Notes: a model not told the origin generated them from the sequence alone. DNA of 64,000 nt from Rickettsia endosymbiont of Ceutorhynchus obstrictus (GCF_964026565.1 NZ_OZ032162.1:434001-498000), one strand, 5' to 3'; positions 27,340-36,592 are shown, numbered from the stretch's first letter. Numbers and translations: made by a program.

Positions 27340-27499
27340 ATATTCTAATATCAAATTACATATGAAATATAATACTAAATTTTTATAAAAAAGGCAACGC
27401 TAACCTTTTAAAATTTATTTTTTATATTTCATTGTTTTCTCATTTTTAATATTATATAATAATCATTATATTTATTTAAATTATATAAATCTAAAAATT

Positions 27500-27742
27500 A
27501 TGTTACCGAAAAAAAGTTATATTGATACAAATGGTAAAATTTCTATTCCAATTAAAATTAGAAAAAAATTAAATCTTAAACCTGGTGATGAAGTTTTTAT
27601 AAAATGTAAGGAACATGAGTTAGTAGTTACCACTTTTCAAGCACCTTTAGAAAAAGCCCGAAGCATAATAGAAAAATATACTAGTAAATCATTAGTTGAT
27701 ATACTTAATACTATGAGAAAAGAAGATGCAAGCAAAGAATAA
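27500..27742 (+). CDS. vapB: VapB-type AbrB/SpoVT-fold antitoxin
   Basis: 80 residues. The first ~50 form a swapped-hairpin AbrB domain (KISIPIKIRKKLNLKPGDEV), the rest a helical toxin-binding tail. AbrB-type antitoxins bind their own operator and neutralise the PIN toxin encoded next to them. The stop codon lies 17 bases inside the vapC gene. Such pairs autoregulate, so an operator is expected in the AT-rich 27360-27500 stretch. Confidence 0.88.
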   Translation: MLPKKSYIDTNGKISIPIKIRKKLNLKPGDEVFIKCKEHELVVTTFQAPLEKARSIIEKYTSKSLVDILNTMRKEDASKE

Positions 27743-28121
27743 AGTACTATTTGATGCTTCAGCACTTTTGGCTTTAATTAAAAAAGAACCGGGTTATAAA
27801 CAGTTAGAAGATTTACTTGCTTCTTCGTGTATTTCTGCAGTTAATTTAAGTGAGGTTGTTAGTGTATTAATGCGAGTCGGGATACCTCAAAATAAAATTG
27901 AGGAAATAGTAACCGAAATAATTCCTGAAATAATACCGTTTACATATCAGACAGGGCTTGTTACCGGTAATTTAATTGCAAAAACTAAAGAATTTGGCTT
28001 ATCTCTAGGAGATAGAGCTTGTATTGCTACAGGAATAGTTGAAAATATGGTAATTTATACTACTGACAAGATATGGCAAAAATTACAGTTAGATAATTTA
28101 ACGATTGTTATAATACGTTAA
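27726..28121 (+). CDS. vapC: VapC PIN-domain toxin ribonuclease
   Basis: 131 residues with PIN-domain acidic residues in order: D10 (FDASALLAL), E43 (NLSEV), D97 (LSLGDRACIA) and D116 (YTTDKIW). VapC toxins cleave tRNA or rRNA when not bound by VapB. It overlaps vapB and ends 3 bases before a transposon-like inverted-repeat element. Intact by eye. Confidence 0.9.
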   Translation: MQAKNKVLFDASALLALIKKEPGYKQLEDLLASSCISAVNLSEVVSVLMRVGIPQNKIEEIVTEIIPEIIPFTYQTGLVTGNLIAKTKEFGLSLGDRACIATGIVENMVIYTTDKIWQKLQLDNLTIVIIR

Positions 28122-28124
28122 TTA

Positions 28125-28285
28125 GGCTCTGTGAACAAAATTTAAATTAATATATTTTAGTTCTTTTTATACTTCCAATTATAAGATTTTTTTGAAATAA
28201 GAATAACTATTCCTGCAAAAATCTTATTAATTATCGCACCTAAACACCTCAAAATATAAATAATTTAAATTTTGTTCACAGAGCC
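28125..28285. mobile_element. 161-bp MITE between vapC and coq7 stops, flanked by TA
   Basis: Long inverted ends GGCTCTGTGAACAAAATTTA on both sides, with a TA dinucleotide at 28123-28124 and 28286-28287. It exactly fills the space between the stop codons of the convergent genes vapC and coq7; the coq7 stop (TAG) is formed by its last base plus the flanking TA. No other copy is seen in the window. It may act as a bidirectional terminator. Confidence 0.82.
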
Positions 28286-28944
28286 TAAATCTTCTTACTT
28301 AAATTAATGGAAATATGACAAATTAGCTTAACTATTTTGCTAATTACCGGTGCAAGGAAAGCTTTTTCGCTATCATTGATTATAGCAGTGTTTTTGTGCG
28401 CAATTTCGTCAGCTTGAAATTGTGTTATGTTATTTAGTAATTCCGTATCGATATTCTTTAAATAATCTATCTGCTGTTGATAATGCCCCTCTATTACTTC
28501 TTCAACCGCCTGAGTTATCAGCATTGCGGTTTTAGGACCGAATATAGCCGATCCCGCTCCTAGCAAATAACCGAATTGATGCCAGAAGAATATTAAAATT
28601 GTTGGTCTAATTTGCCGTTTTAGTAATTCATCGGTAAAATAATTTAAGTGTATTTCTTCTTGCTCAAGCATTTCTGTTATTAATGCATAATCAGTTGAGG
28701 ATTTTGTATATTTTAATTGCCCTTGGTAAATTCTTTTTGCACCGTATTCGCCGGCGTGATTAACTCTAATAATTTCTTGTATACTCTTCTGCTTTGAAGA
28801 ATTGGCTCCGTAAAACTTCGGGGGGTTTGCGTACTCACCTATTAAGTATAGGCTCCGTGCGCTCACTCCTTGTTTTACGTTCCAATTATCCAAATCATTT
28901 GAGTATAGTTTATTATAGGGTTCAGAAAAATCAGGTCTCGGCAT
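28285..28944 (-). CDS. coq7: Coq7-type demethoxyubiquinone hydroxylase with in-frame RPE
   Basis: Di-iron monooxygenase of ubiquinone biosynthesis, acting at the inner membrane. From the ATG at 28942-28944 ([12 protein letters not shown]) there are about 219 residues, of which some 43 come from the RPE at 28779-28907. After the insert the family resumes at [17 protein letters not shown], with the ligands E (GEYGA), ExxH (EEIHLNYF), E ([11 protein letters not shown]) and ExxH (DEIAHKN) all present. The insertion lies just before the first catalytic helix. The C-terminus (INLSKKI) is natural in position and abuts a MITE. Confidence 0.92.
   Translation of the reverse strand: MPRPDFSEPYNKLYSNDLDNWNVKQGVSARSLYLIGEYANPPKFYGANSSKQKSIQEIIRVNHAGEYGAKRIYQGQLKYTKSSTDYALITEMLEQEEIHLNYFTDELLKRQIRPTILIFFWHQFGYLLGAGSAIFGPKTAMLITQAVEEVIEGHYQQQIDYLKNIDTELLNNITQFQADEIAHKNTAIINDSEKAFLAPVISKIVKLICHISINLSKKI
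28779..28907 (-). repeat. RPE inserted in frame in coq7
   Basis: 129 bp with GTATACTC and GAGTATA ends, the same length, orientation and reading frame as the 6571-6699 copy in pbpC; the peptide includes [11 protein letters not shown]. Confidence 0.9.
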
Positions 28945-29005
28945 ATTAATAACCTCAATTACAAATTTGTCGGTATAGTTTTTGATGTCATTCCCGCGCG
29001 GCAAT

Positions 29006-29131
29006 GGCGTTGGTTGCGTGGCTCAATATTTTTGCACAGCAATTCGATGTCATACCGAGGCCCCTCCCACGGTATGACATCGTACTTATAATAACCATAA
29101 TACGGTAAATTATGAGCCATGCAACAACACT
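29006..29131. repeat. GGCGTTGGTTGCGTGG MITE, short copy
   Basis: About 126 bp between holA and coq7. Ends GGCGTTGGTTGCGTGGCTC and GAGCCATGCAACAACAC; core GATGTCATACCGAGG...CACGGTATGACATC. It sits in a GTCATTCCCGCGC remnant. Confidence 0.75.
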
Positions 29132-29173
29132 CCGCTTTTAGCTAGGATGTCATCACAACGCGCATTCTTCAAA

Positions 29174-30148
29174 TTAATCGAGTATACAAATTTGTTGGTA
29201 TAAGTCAAAACTAGCGGGTCTTAATTTAAAATCAACTTCGGCTTGCTGCAAGATTGCTAAAGTTTTTATACAATCTTGCAAACTAACTTGATTAGCGGTT
29301 TGTTTAAAGTCGTTAATATATTGGTAAAAAATCGGTGGCGAGAGCGATTTTATCGCTAAATCAAGCTTTTCGCCGTTTGCTACTTTTGATAATACTATAT
29401 ATAAATTTAAATAATATCTAATTAATGCCCGAATGATTAGGACTTCGTTAATATTTTGTTTTTTTAATATAGTAAGTTCATGCAAAAAATTATCGTAATC
29501 TTTTTTAGCAAAATAAATAGCTAAATCACTGCCGTTTGCCATAATCTCGCCACTAATTACAGCTTTTACGTCTTGTAAAGTAATTTCTTGTTTATCAAAA
29601 GCAAAATTTATTAATTTATCAATTTCATTACAAATTAATCCATGATCACCCTTTAAGTGAGTTTTTAAATAAATAAGTGCTTCTCCCTTGATAGTTTTCG
29701 CTGCCTTATTAAATTCATTTAATATTAGTTTTTCGATTTTCTGCTCGTTGTCATGGTAACAGGCAATAGCAGCTAATTGCTCTTCCGTTTCAAAAAATTT
29801 TTTAATAGTTGAACTAGCGGCAATTTCATCGCCGATAAATACCGGCAAATGAAAATAGTTGCCGGTAAGAACCGTTTTTAAACTTTTATCAATGGAGTTC
29901 GTTACCGATCTTATTTTGATTAATTCTTTTTGACCGAAAAAATTCCGTGAGTTAAGTAACATCTCTAAAGAAGAAACATTAAGATTTGCATACTCCATAG
30001 AGGTTTGTAACATAGCGAATTTTTTGATTAACAACTTACAAATTTTATCTATATAACCTTTATCGGGACCGTAAAGTAATATAGCTTTAATTTTACCGGT
30101 TAAGATTAACTCAAATAATTGATTCGTCTGAGAAATATATAGTTTCAT
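29174..30148 (-). CDS. holA: DNA polymerase III delta subunit
   Basis: 324 residues. HolA opens the beta clamp in the clamp-loader complex. The N-terminal segment LFELILTGKIKAILLYGPDKGYI matches the non-functional P-loop region of delta subunits, and the NGSDLAIYFAKKDY and INEVLIIRALIRYYLNLY helices match its domain III. It overlaps lptE by 4 bases (ATGA), the usual lptE-holA coupling in alphaproteobacteria. Confidence 0.92.
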   Translation of the reverse strand: MKLYISQTNQLFELILTGKIKAILLYGPDKGYIDKICKLLIKKFAMLQTSMEYANLNVSSLEMLLNSRNFFGQKELIKIRSVTNSIDKSLKTVLTGNYFHLPVFIGDEIAASSTIKKFFETEEQLAAIACYHDNEQKIEKLILNEFNKAAKTIKGEALIYLKTHLKGDHGLICNEIDKLINFAFDKQEITLQDVKAVISGEIMANGSDLAIYFAKKDYDNFLHELTILKKQNINEVLIIRALIRYYLNLYIVLSKVANGEKLDLAIKSLSPPIFYQYINDFKQTANQVSLQDCIKTLAILQQAEVDFKLRPASFDLYQQICILD

Positions 30149-30660
30149 GAAGCCCTTATATTCTTAGCAAAATATAAAATTAATCTACTACGAATTTCTT
30201 CGGCTGCTTGATGTGCTAGTTCTATTTGCGTTTCCTCTCTCTCGACATCAGAGGCATAAGGCATAAAAATTGTATTATATGAAGTAGTTTGATAAAATTT
30301 TTCTGAAATTAAAATTTTATTGGTTTTAATATCAATTAATTGATACTTAACGAATTGATTTATAGATTCCCGTAAAACATTAGAATTTTTTTCTATAGTT
30401 GCCGGCATACTTATATTGCTAAATTGGACTCTTAATAGATATTGTGCTTTTGTCGTTTGCGGTAGAATACTAACAAGTCGGTGATAAAATTCCGCTCCGT
30501 CAACAGATCTTATCGGCTCAACATCAATAGCATTTAATTCATTATGCAGAAATTGATTATTATAATATTTTTCGCTATATACGGGCTTTAAAGTGCAAGA
30601 ACTCAAAAAAAATATTAAGCCGGAAAATATTAAGTTGATGATGACCGGTAAACAATGCAT
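30145..30660 (-). CDS. lptE: LptE-like LPS-assembly lipoprotein
   Basis: About 171 residues from the ATG at 30660 (a TTG 9 bases further up is possible). A short hydrophobic leader ends in the lipobox LSSC, giving a lipidated cysteine at about residue 22. The remainder fits the LptE plug protein that works with LptD in LPS transport: FQTTSYNTIFMPYASDVEREETQIELAHQAAEEIRSRL is the typical C-terminal helix region. Its position directly before holA supports the call. Confidence 0.85.
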   Translation of the reverse strand: MHCLPVIINLIFSGLIFFLSSCTLKPVYSEKYYNNQFLHNELNAIDVEPIRSVDGAEFYHRLVSILPQTTKAQYLLRVQFSNISMPATIEKNSNVLRESINQFVKYQLIDIKTNKILISEKFYQTTSYNTIFMPYASDVEREETQIELAHQAAEEIRSRLILYFAKNIRAS

Positions 30661-30873
30661 AAGTTTCAAATTATTTTTATATATATATTAATACTAGTTT
30701 CTTACGTCTACAACAATTTTCTCTATCAATATCTAAAGTTACGACAATATTATAAGAAATATTAATAATATTGTCATATATAATTAATATTTGTTGACAT
30801 ATGGATATATATAGCTCTATTTTGTGCATCTTAAATTAATAAGAATTTTAAATCGATAGGAAGGTGTATTAAT

Positions 30874-32460
30874 ATGTTATTTGATTCTTTACTTAATTCT
30901 CAAAGAATTAGTCGCAACAAAATTTTTAGTATTATTAAGGATGCTCCTAGGATTATTAGTAAATTGAAAGAGAAAGCTTCAAACTTATTCTCTGACAATA
31001 AAAATGAAACACCTCGTAATAAAATAGTTGATACTACCGCTACGGAATCACTTGGAAGTAAAGAGTCGGATTATTTAGTAGTGAATCACGATGATGAACC
31101 TATTTATGAGAAGATTATTGATCCTACTACGACATTACCGGCTAACACGGTAACAGGAATAGCGGTTGCCGATAATAGCTCATCTTGTGGAATAATTAAT
31201 TATAGTAGACCTTCTAATTTTACTTTTTCTTTTTTTGCAGGTAACGCATATAAAAAGATTAAAGAAACATTTAGTTGGGTAAGTGATAAAATATTTCCTG
31301 ATTCTAAAGCAAAAAAAGAAGTGAAGTTGTTTGAGGAAGAAGATAGTCTATTTAAAGGGTTTTTCCCGGAAGTTAAAATTGATAATGATGGATGTGTCTT
31401 AGCTGTTAATAATGATCGGGATTTTTTTGAATCACGTAATATTCCTACCGTAAAAGAAGATAAAGGCGTTAATTTAGGTACTATAGATAATGTCCTTAAA
31501 GAAGCAGAGATATTTATGTATAATAAGGGATATTATTTGATACATAACAATGATGAATTTCTAAAGCCTTTTGTACAAAACGATCTTAACAAATGTAAAA
31601 AGATTAATATAGTAGACGGTAAGATTACGGTAGTGCAGCAGGATTTAGATAATGTAAGGTATGTAGATGAGAAGATTGATATAATGCAAGCAAAATTAAA
31701 TAATGTAAATGCTAAAAAGATTGCAATATATTTAGAAAGCGGCAGTAATAAATGGTATGCCTTAAGCAATTACGGTTTGAATAATAAAAATGTAAAAAAA
31801 GAGGAATTAACTAGTATTCTCAAGGAATGTGAGGTAATTGCTCACAATAATGAATTTTATATATTACCAAAAAGTATAAAAATGCCTTATGGATGTAAGA
31901 AAATTAATATGGTAAACGGTAAGATTAATATAGTACAAACGGATTTGGATAATGTTGAAAAGGTGGCAATATATTTTGAGAAGGAGACTGAAAAATGTTA
32001 TGTCTTAAGTAACGGCGGCTCAAACGGCAAAAATATAAAAAAAGAAGAATTAAATATTATTCTTGAAGAATTTGAAATAATTGATGTTAATAATGCATTC
32101 TATATATTTCCAAAAAATGCAAAATTGCCTGAGGCATGTAAAAAAATCAGTATGGAAGGCGGTAAAATTAAAATAGTACCGGCAGCTTTAGATAATGTAA
32201 CTGTTAAAGCCGTTCCCTCTATTGATATAAAGCAACAAGATGAAGAGGATAAAGGTTATGATTCAGATGTGGAAGAAAATGACGATCTAATAAATGAAGT
32301 TACCGCTCAACCGGTAAAATATGATAATACTCATGAAAATGAGGATAGCGATTATTTCTCTGATGATTGTGACTCTGAAAGAGAAACAATTTACTTTAAT
32401 CATACTGAATATGAAGCTCCGATACAAGGCGACGTACCGATGTTGGTTACTGAACTTTAA
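30874..32460 (+). CDS. Rickettsia-type protein with ~81-aa tandem repeats, candidate effector
   Basis: 528 residues, not recognised. A good ribosome binding site (AGGAAGG) precedes the ATG. No signal peptide or membrane segment is apparent, although residues 118-145 are hydrophobic-aromatic. Two clear repeat units lie at about 282-361 and 363-442, each running from an AIY(L/F)E strand through YxLSNxGxNxKN(V/I)KKEEL to CKK...GKI and ending DNV; a degenerate third unit lies at about 192-261. The C-terminal ~75 residues are acidic (DEEDKGYDSD, NEDSDYFSDD). A cytosolic, repeat-bearing, acidic-tailed protein beside an ankyrin gene suggests a secreted effector, but this is inference. Confidence 0.75.
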   Translation: MLFDSLLNSQRISRNKIFSIIKDAPRIISKLKEKASNLFSDNKNETPRNKIVDTTATESLGSKESDYLVVNHDDEPIYEKIIDPTTTLPANTVTGIAVADNSSSCGIINYSRPSNFTFSFFAGNAYKKIKETFSWVSDKIFPDSKAKKEVKLFEEEDSLFKGFFPEVKIDNDGCVLAVNNDRDFFESRNIPTVKEDKGVNLGTIDNVLKEAEIFMYNKGYYLIHNNDEFLKPFVQNDLNKCKKINIVDGKITVVQQDLDNVRYVDEKIDIMQAKLNNVNAKKIAIYLESGSNKWYALSNYGLNNKNVKKEELTSILKECEVIAHNNEFYILPKSIKMPYGCKKINMVNGKINIVQTDLDNVEKVAIYFEKETEKCYVLSNGGSNGKNIKKEELNIILEEFEIIDVNNAFYIFPKNAKLPEACKKISMEGGKIKIVPAALDNVTVKAVPSIDIKQQDEEDKGYDSDVEENDDLINEVTAQPVKYDNTHENEDSDYFSDDCDSERETIYFNHTEYEAPIQGDVPMLVTEL

Positions 32461-32467
32461 TAACGCG

Positions 32468-32507
32468 AACTATGGATAAGTTTTTAAGCTAAAACTTATC
32501 CATAGTT
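32468..32507. terminator. Bidirectional hairpin terminator candidate
   Basis: Perfect 17-bp stem AACTATGGATAAGTTTT / AAAACTTATCCATAGTT with a 6-base loop, between the convergent repeat-protein and ankyrin genes. Longest member of the TATGGATAA hairpin group. Confidence 0.7.
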
Positions 32508-32538
32508 GAGGTTTTAATAATTTCCTTTCTTCTTATAT

Positions 32539-33120
32539 TTATTCCTCTACGTCATTATTAATGCCCAGAAGTTCTAGAGCTTTCTCTTGTAGTTCTAAAA
32601 AATACTGTTCATTTATTTGATGATCGTTTGAATCCTTTCTATATTTGCCAAACCCTTCAATTCTACCTTGATCTAAAGCTGTCTTATTCCACTGATCCTT
32701 TGCATTAATTAATGTTGGCTTAGCTTCAAGTAGTATTTTAAACATTTCTAGGTCTGCTATACCTAACACTGCGGAATGTAATACTGTTAAATCTTTAATA
32801 GTTAATATGTCAATTAATTCCGGTTTCAATGTTAAAATCTTTTTAACAAATTCCTCTTTTCCCTGTTCCACTGCTATATGTAAAATATCAGGGTATTCTA
32901 CAAATAATGATTCAATTGAATCTTTATTTGTTTCTTCGTTTTTAATTAAAGTACGAAATTTATCCAATATTTCATCATTATTTAATTGTTTATCTTCCGG
33001 TTTTTTAAATTCTAACACCTCATCATCTTCTGAACTTGGATAATTTAATGATTGCTTATTTTCCGGGCTTGCGGTCGATGGGTTTAAAGGTAGGATCGGT
33101 ACGTGAGGTTGATTGCGCAT
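32539..33120 (-). CDS. Ankyrin-repeat protein
   Basis: 193 residues with a ribosome binding site (AAGGAG) just upstream. The first ~60 are polar and proline/serine-rich, the middle carries two to three ankyrin repeats (DILHIAVEQGKEEFVKKIL near 75-93, TVLHSAVLGIADLEMFKILL near 105-125, then INAKDQWNKTALDQG). Ankyrin proteins of Rickettsiales are often secreted into the host; here that is only suggested by family and by the neighbouring unknown. The track of repeats is short, so a purely bacterial role is equally possible. Confidence 0.82.
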   Translation of the reverse strand: MRNQPHVPILPLNPSTASPENKQSLNYPSSEDDEVLEFKKPEDKQLNNDEILDKFRTLIKNEETNKDSIESLFVEYPDILHIAVEQGKEEFVKKILTLKPELIDILTIKDLTVLHSAVLGIADLEMFKILLEAKPTLINAKDQWNKTALDQGRIEGFGKYRKDSNDHQINEQYFLELQEKALELLGINNDVEE

Positions 33121-33489
33121 TAATTCTCCTTAAATTTTAATTAATTATAGATACAGCGTCATCTCGATCGCTTAATACAAGCAAATTTTTCGACATTCGC
33201 CTGTACTCACGTATTCTAGTACGGTAGCTTAGCTCGTCTTTAAATTTATCTTGTCTGAAGCTTTCTGAAGTTAGCCGTATCTTAAAATTTAAGAGATTCT
33301 AAACTAAAGCAAAATACTATTATGATTAATTAGGTTGAATTTCTTATTTTAAAGTTGTTAATTTGACGCAGTTATTGCTCGCTAGGCAAATGGTGCTTGT
33401 ATGTATTAGATTCTTGATGTCATTCCCGCGCAACAACGGTCTATGCCGGAATAACATCGACTACGACTTTTAAACAGCTTTGAGTTATA
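33121..33489. other. 369-bp gap between the ankyrin and mutS genes
   Basis: Bases 33152-33279 are an intergenic copy of the TACAG/CTGTA repeat seen in the AddA-like gene. The rest is AT-rich, with a GTCATTCCCGCGC...CCGGAATAACATC remnant at about 33418-33457. No gene is visible. Confidence 0.75.
33152..33279. repeat. TACAG/CTGTA RPE, intergenic copy
   Basis: 128 bp, the same length as the in-gene copy at 24035-24162, with the same CATCTCGATCGCTT arm and CTTGTCTGAAGCTTTCTGA segment. Confidence 0.85.
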
Positions 33490-36159
33490 CTAGGTTATTA
33501 ACCCCTTCAATTTATATATTATTTCTAACGCCTCTTTAGGGGAAAGCGAGTCAGGATTAATATCTCTTATTTCTTCCTCTAATTTACTTAAAGGCTCTGC
33601 TTCTTTAATGGGAGGCGATAAAGTGAATAAGCTTAAATTATTTGATTCGGTAGATAAGATATTTTTTCCTTTGTTAGTTGCTGTTTTTTCAAATTTTGCT
33701 AAAATTTGATTAGCTCTATTGATAACACTTAGAGGTAAGCCGGCAATCGCAGCTACATGAATCCCGTATGATTTGTCGGCCGCTCCTTCTATAATATTAT
33801 GCAAAAATAAAACATCCTTTCCCGATTCTTCAATAGCAATAGTATAATTTTGTAAAGCCGGCAGAAAATTATTCATAATAGTAAGCTCGTGGTAGTGAGT
33901 AGCAAAAAGACAGCGGCATTTTAGTTTATCGTGAATATATTCCAGCACCGACCAAGCAATCGATACCCCGTCGTAAGTAGATGTGCCTCTGCCTACTTCA
34001 TCAAGTATAATTAAAGAATTCTTAGTTGATTGTGCAAGAATTGCCGAGGTTTCAAGCATTTCCGCCATAAAGGTTGATTGCCCTTTCAGTAAATCGTCCG
34101 CTGCACCTATCCTACTAAATATTTTATCTACAATGCCTATTTTAGCGCGGCTAGCGGGTACAAAACAGCCTATTTGGGCGATTACGGTAATGATTGCATT
34201 TTGTCGCAGAAAAGTACTTTTCCCTGCCATATTCGGACCGGTAATTAACCAAATTCGTTTATCTTCCGCTAAAGAGCAATTATTATTTACAAAATTCTTG
34301 CTATCGCGAAGTAGTGCTTGCTCTATTACGGGATGGCGTCCTTTGACGATCTCAAAACTTTGATCCTCGGTAAATTCCGGTTTAACGTAATTATATTCAT
34401 CGGCGATATGCGCAAAATTGCAAAATACGTCGAGACCGCTTAAAGAACTTGCCAGCATTCGTAAAAATACGGTTTTATCAACTATTTGCCGACAAATATC
34501 AGCGTATAATTCTTGTTCTAAACTAATTGCTAAGCTTCGGGCATTTACCAAATCGCTCTCGAGTTTTTGTAGGTTGATAGTAGTATATCTGGCACTATTA
34601 GCCGTAGTTTGGCGATGAATAAATTTGGGGTCTAGTATTTTATTAATATTTTTGGTAGTGATATCAATGAAAAGCCCTATAACATTATTATGGGATATTT
34701 TAAGGGTGTCTATACCGGTTTCACGTCGATATTGCTCTTTTAATTTTTCTATATGTAATTTGCCGTTATTAATTAAATCGTATAATTCCTTTACGCGCGG
34801 GTGATATTCGTGTTTTATTATTCCGCCGTCATTTAAATTATTCGGCGCATCTTCCTTAATTGACTGATCTATTAAGTCATATAATTCTTCATCTCCCGAT
34901 AAGGCTTTAATAATTTTTTCAATAAAGGGCGGTAAATTAAGACCGTAATGACTAAAAAATATTCCTTTAATTTGCAAAGCTGCATCTAACGTATATTTAA
35001 TATTTAACAAATCACGTCCGGAGCTACGATTCATGGTAATCCGTGTTAGACAACGCTCTATATCACCGGTTTTTTTCAATATTCCCCTAATACCACTAGC
35101 TATTTCTAAGTTAGAGTGGAAAAATTCCGTAATATTAAGGCGATGATTTATTTTGGTAATGTTAGTTAGCGGGCTAGATAGAAAATTATATAATAAACGG
35201 CTACCGGGTTTAGTAACGGTGCGGTCAAGAGTGCTTAGTAAACTTCCCTTGACGTGACCTGACAGGTTAGAGACAATTTCAAGATTACGTCTTGTTGCAA
35301 AATCAATTGTCATATGTTCCGACAGATTGACGATTTTCGGCAGCGGCAAACGCGGGATATGTTCTTTTTGGGTTAAAGACAAATATTCTAAAATACTACC
35401 GATACTACTAACTTGTCGGTCGGATATTTCGCCGATGGCTTTAACATCCTTGATTTTATAAAAATCTAAAATAATTTTTTGACATTTGTTGAAGGCAAAA
35501 AAACTATCGACTTGGTAGGTGATTCTCAAACCTAATTGTTTAGAGATATTGCCGGCAAGCTCGGAAGACCTTAAATTTTCGCTAAGTAAAATTTCTTTCG
35601 GCTTTAGCCTCGCCAACTCATTTAAAATGTCATTTTGCGGGATATTAATTACGGAGATTTGCGAAGTAGAAAGATCAACGTAACAAATTGCCGCTAAATC
35701 CTTATTCTTGAGCAAAGCAAGGCTAGCCAAGTAATTCGGTTCGCTTGCTGAAATTAACGATTCTTCGATTATCGTGCCGGGCGTAATAATGCGCGTGACG
35801 TTTCTACTTACTACTGCTTTGTATCCGTCACGTTTTTTAGCTTCTTCCGGTGTTTCTAGCTGCTCGCAAATAGCAACGTTATAATTTTCTTCAATTAATT
35901 TTGTTAAATATGTCTCAAGCGAATGGTACGGCACGCCGCACATCGCAATATCTTCTTCACCGTTTTTACCTCTTTTTGTTAATGCAATGCCAAGCACGCC
36001 GCTTGCTAAAATTGCGTCTTCGTAAAACATTTCATAAAAATCACCCATTCTAAATAACAACAGACAATCCAAATGAGCAAATTTAATATCTAAATATTGC
36101 TGCATCATTTTGGTTGCAGCATCGTAATTATATTTTTGTTTAAAATCGAGAAGGTTCAT
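33490..36159 (-). CDS. mutS: DNA mismatch repair protein MutS
   Basis: 889 residues from the ATG at 36159 (MNLLDFKQKYNYDAATKMM), which fits the normal MutS start. The frame is open a further 36 codons upstream, but that stretch is read from a transposon-like repeat and is not part of the gene. The mismatch-contacting motif F-x-E is in DFYEMF (about residues 38-43). The ATPase has Walker A GPNMAGKST (about 655), the ST...AEM motif (QSTFMAEM) and Walker B LIILDEVGRGTSTYDG. It is full length. mutL is not in the window. Confidence 0.97.
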   Translation of the reverse strand: MNLLDFKQKYNYDAATKMMQQYLDIKFAHLDCLLLFRMGDFYEMFYEDAILASGVLGIALTKRGKNGEEDIAMCGVPYHSLETYLTKLIEENYNVAICEQLETPEEAKKRDGYKAVVSRNVTRIITPGTIIEESLISASEPNYLASLALLKNKDLAAICYVDLSTSQISVINIPQNDILNELARLKPKEILLSENLRSSELAGNISKQLGLRITYQVDSFFAFNKCQKIILDFYKIKDVKAIGEISDRQVSSIGSILEYLSLTQKEHIPRLPLPKIVNLSEHMTIDFATRRNLEIVSNLSGHVKGSLLSTLDRTVTKPGSRLLYNFLSSPLTNITKINHRLNITEFFHSNLEIASGIRGILKKTGDIERCLTRITMNRSSGRDLLNIKYTLDAALQIKGIFFSHYGLNLPPFIEKIIKALSGDEELYDLIDQSIKEDAPNNLNDGGIIKHEYHPRVKELYDLINNGKLHIEKLKEQYRRETGIDTLKISHNNVIGLFIDITTKNINKILDPKFIHRQTTANSARYTTINLQKLESDLVNARSLAISLEQELYADICRQIVDKTVFLRMLASSLSGLDVFCNFAHIADEYNYVKPEFTEDQSFEIVKGRHPVIEQALLRDSKNFVNNNCSLAEDKRIWLITGPNMAGKSTFLRQNAIITVIAQIGCFVPASRAKIGIVDKIFSRIGAADDLLKGQSTFMAEMLETSAILAQSTKNSLIILDEVGRGTSTYDGVSIAWSVLEYIHDKLKCRCLFATHYHELTIMNNFLPALQNYTIAIEESGKDVLFLHNIIEGAADKSYGIHVAAIAGLPLSVINRANQILAKFEKTATNKGKNILSTESNNLSLFTLSPPIKEAEPLSKLEEEIRDINPDSLSPKEALEIIYKLKGLIT

Positions 36160-36592
36160 TTTGTGTTGCCTGTAAGTGAAGAATTGATAAACGAAGATTA
36201 ATTTGAAGAGTTGCCATACCGTGGCTTGACCCACTACTGTACGAACGTTGAAAAAAGGCTGTGTCATGCCGTGACTTGATCACGGCATCCAGGAAAATAA
36301 AGCCATATTAGACTTATTTTAGAATCTTTTTATGATATTATAAGCTGGACTGAAGTGGTCGTAGCCACGGAATGACAGAATTTTTACCTCTTTATTTAAA
36401 CGTTCGTACAATAGTGGGCTTGACCACGGTATCCAGCGTTATCGTCATCCTGAATTTATTTCAGGATCTACTCAAAAAGATGCTGAAACAAGTTCAGCAT
36501 GACTTTTTGTTTCTGGATGCCGTGGTCAAGCCACGGCATGACAACAAGGGTACTTTTACCTATTCACGCAATAATGATATTATATTTTGCAT
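36160..36592. repeat. 433-bp repeat block upstream of mutS
   Basis: A GTTGCCATACCGTGG palindrome is interrupted by the CCCACTACTG element at 36230-36418. Its remaining half (CTTGACCACGG...CCGTGGTCAAGCCACGGCATGAC) encloses a second pair, GTCATCCTGAATTTATTTCAGGATCT and AGATGCTGAAACAAG. Three levels of nesting, no gene. Confidence 0.85.
36230..36418. mobile_element. CCCACTACTG element (188-bp family), copy 3
   Basis: 189 bp with the standard inverted ends (one C-to-T-type change at the right end, CAATAGTGGG). It is flanked by the direct repeat CTTGA at 36225-36229 and 36419-36423, the complement of the TCAAG seen elsewhere. The host palindrome lies in the opposite orientation here. Confidence 0.92.

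Noticed and set aside
30874..32460. The 528-residue repeat protein as an autotransporter or other Sca
   Set aside because: No signal peptide and no C-terminal beta-barrel pattern; the tail is acidic and polar.
36160..36267. N-terminal extension of MutS by 36 codons
   Set aside because: The extension is read from the host palindrome and the CCCACTACTG element (peptide FNVRTVV comes from its inverted end); MNLLDFKQKY is the normal MutS start.
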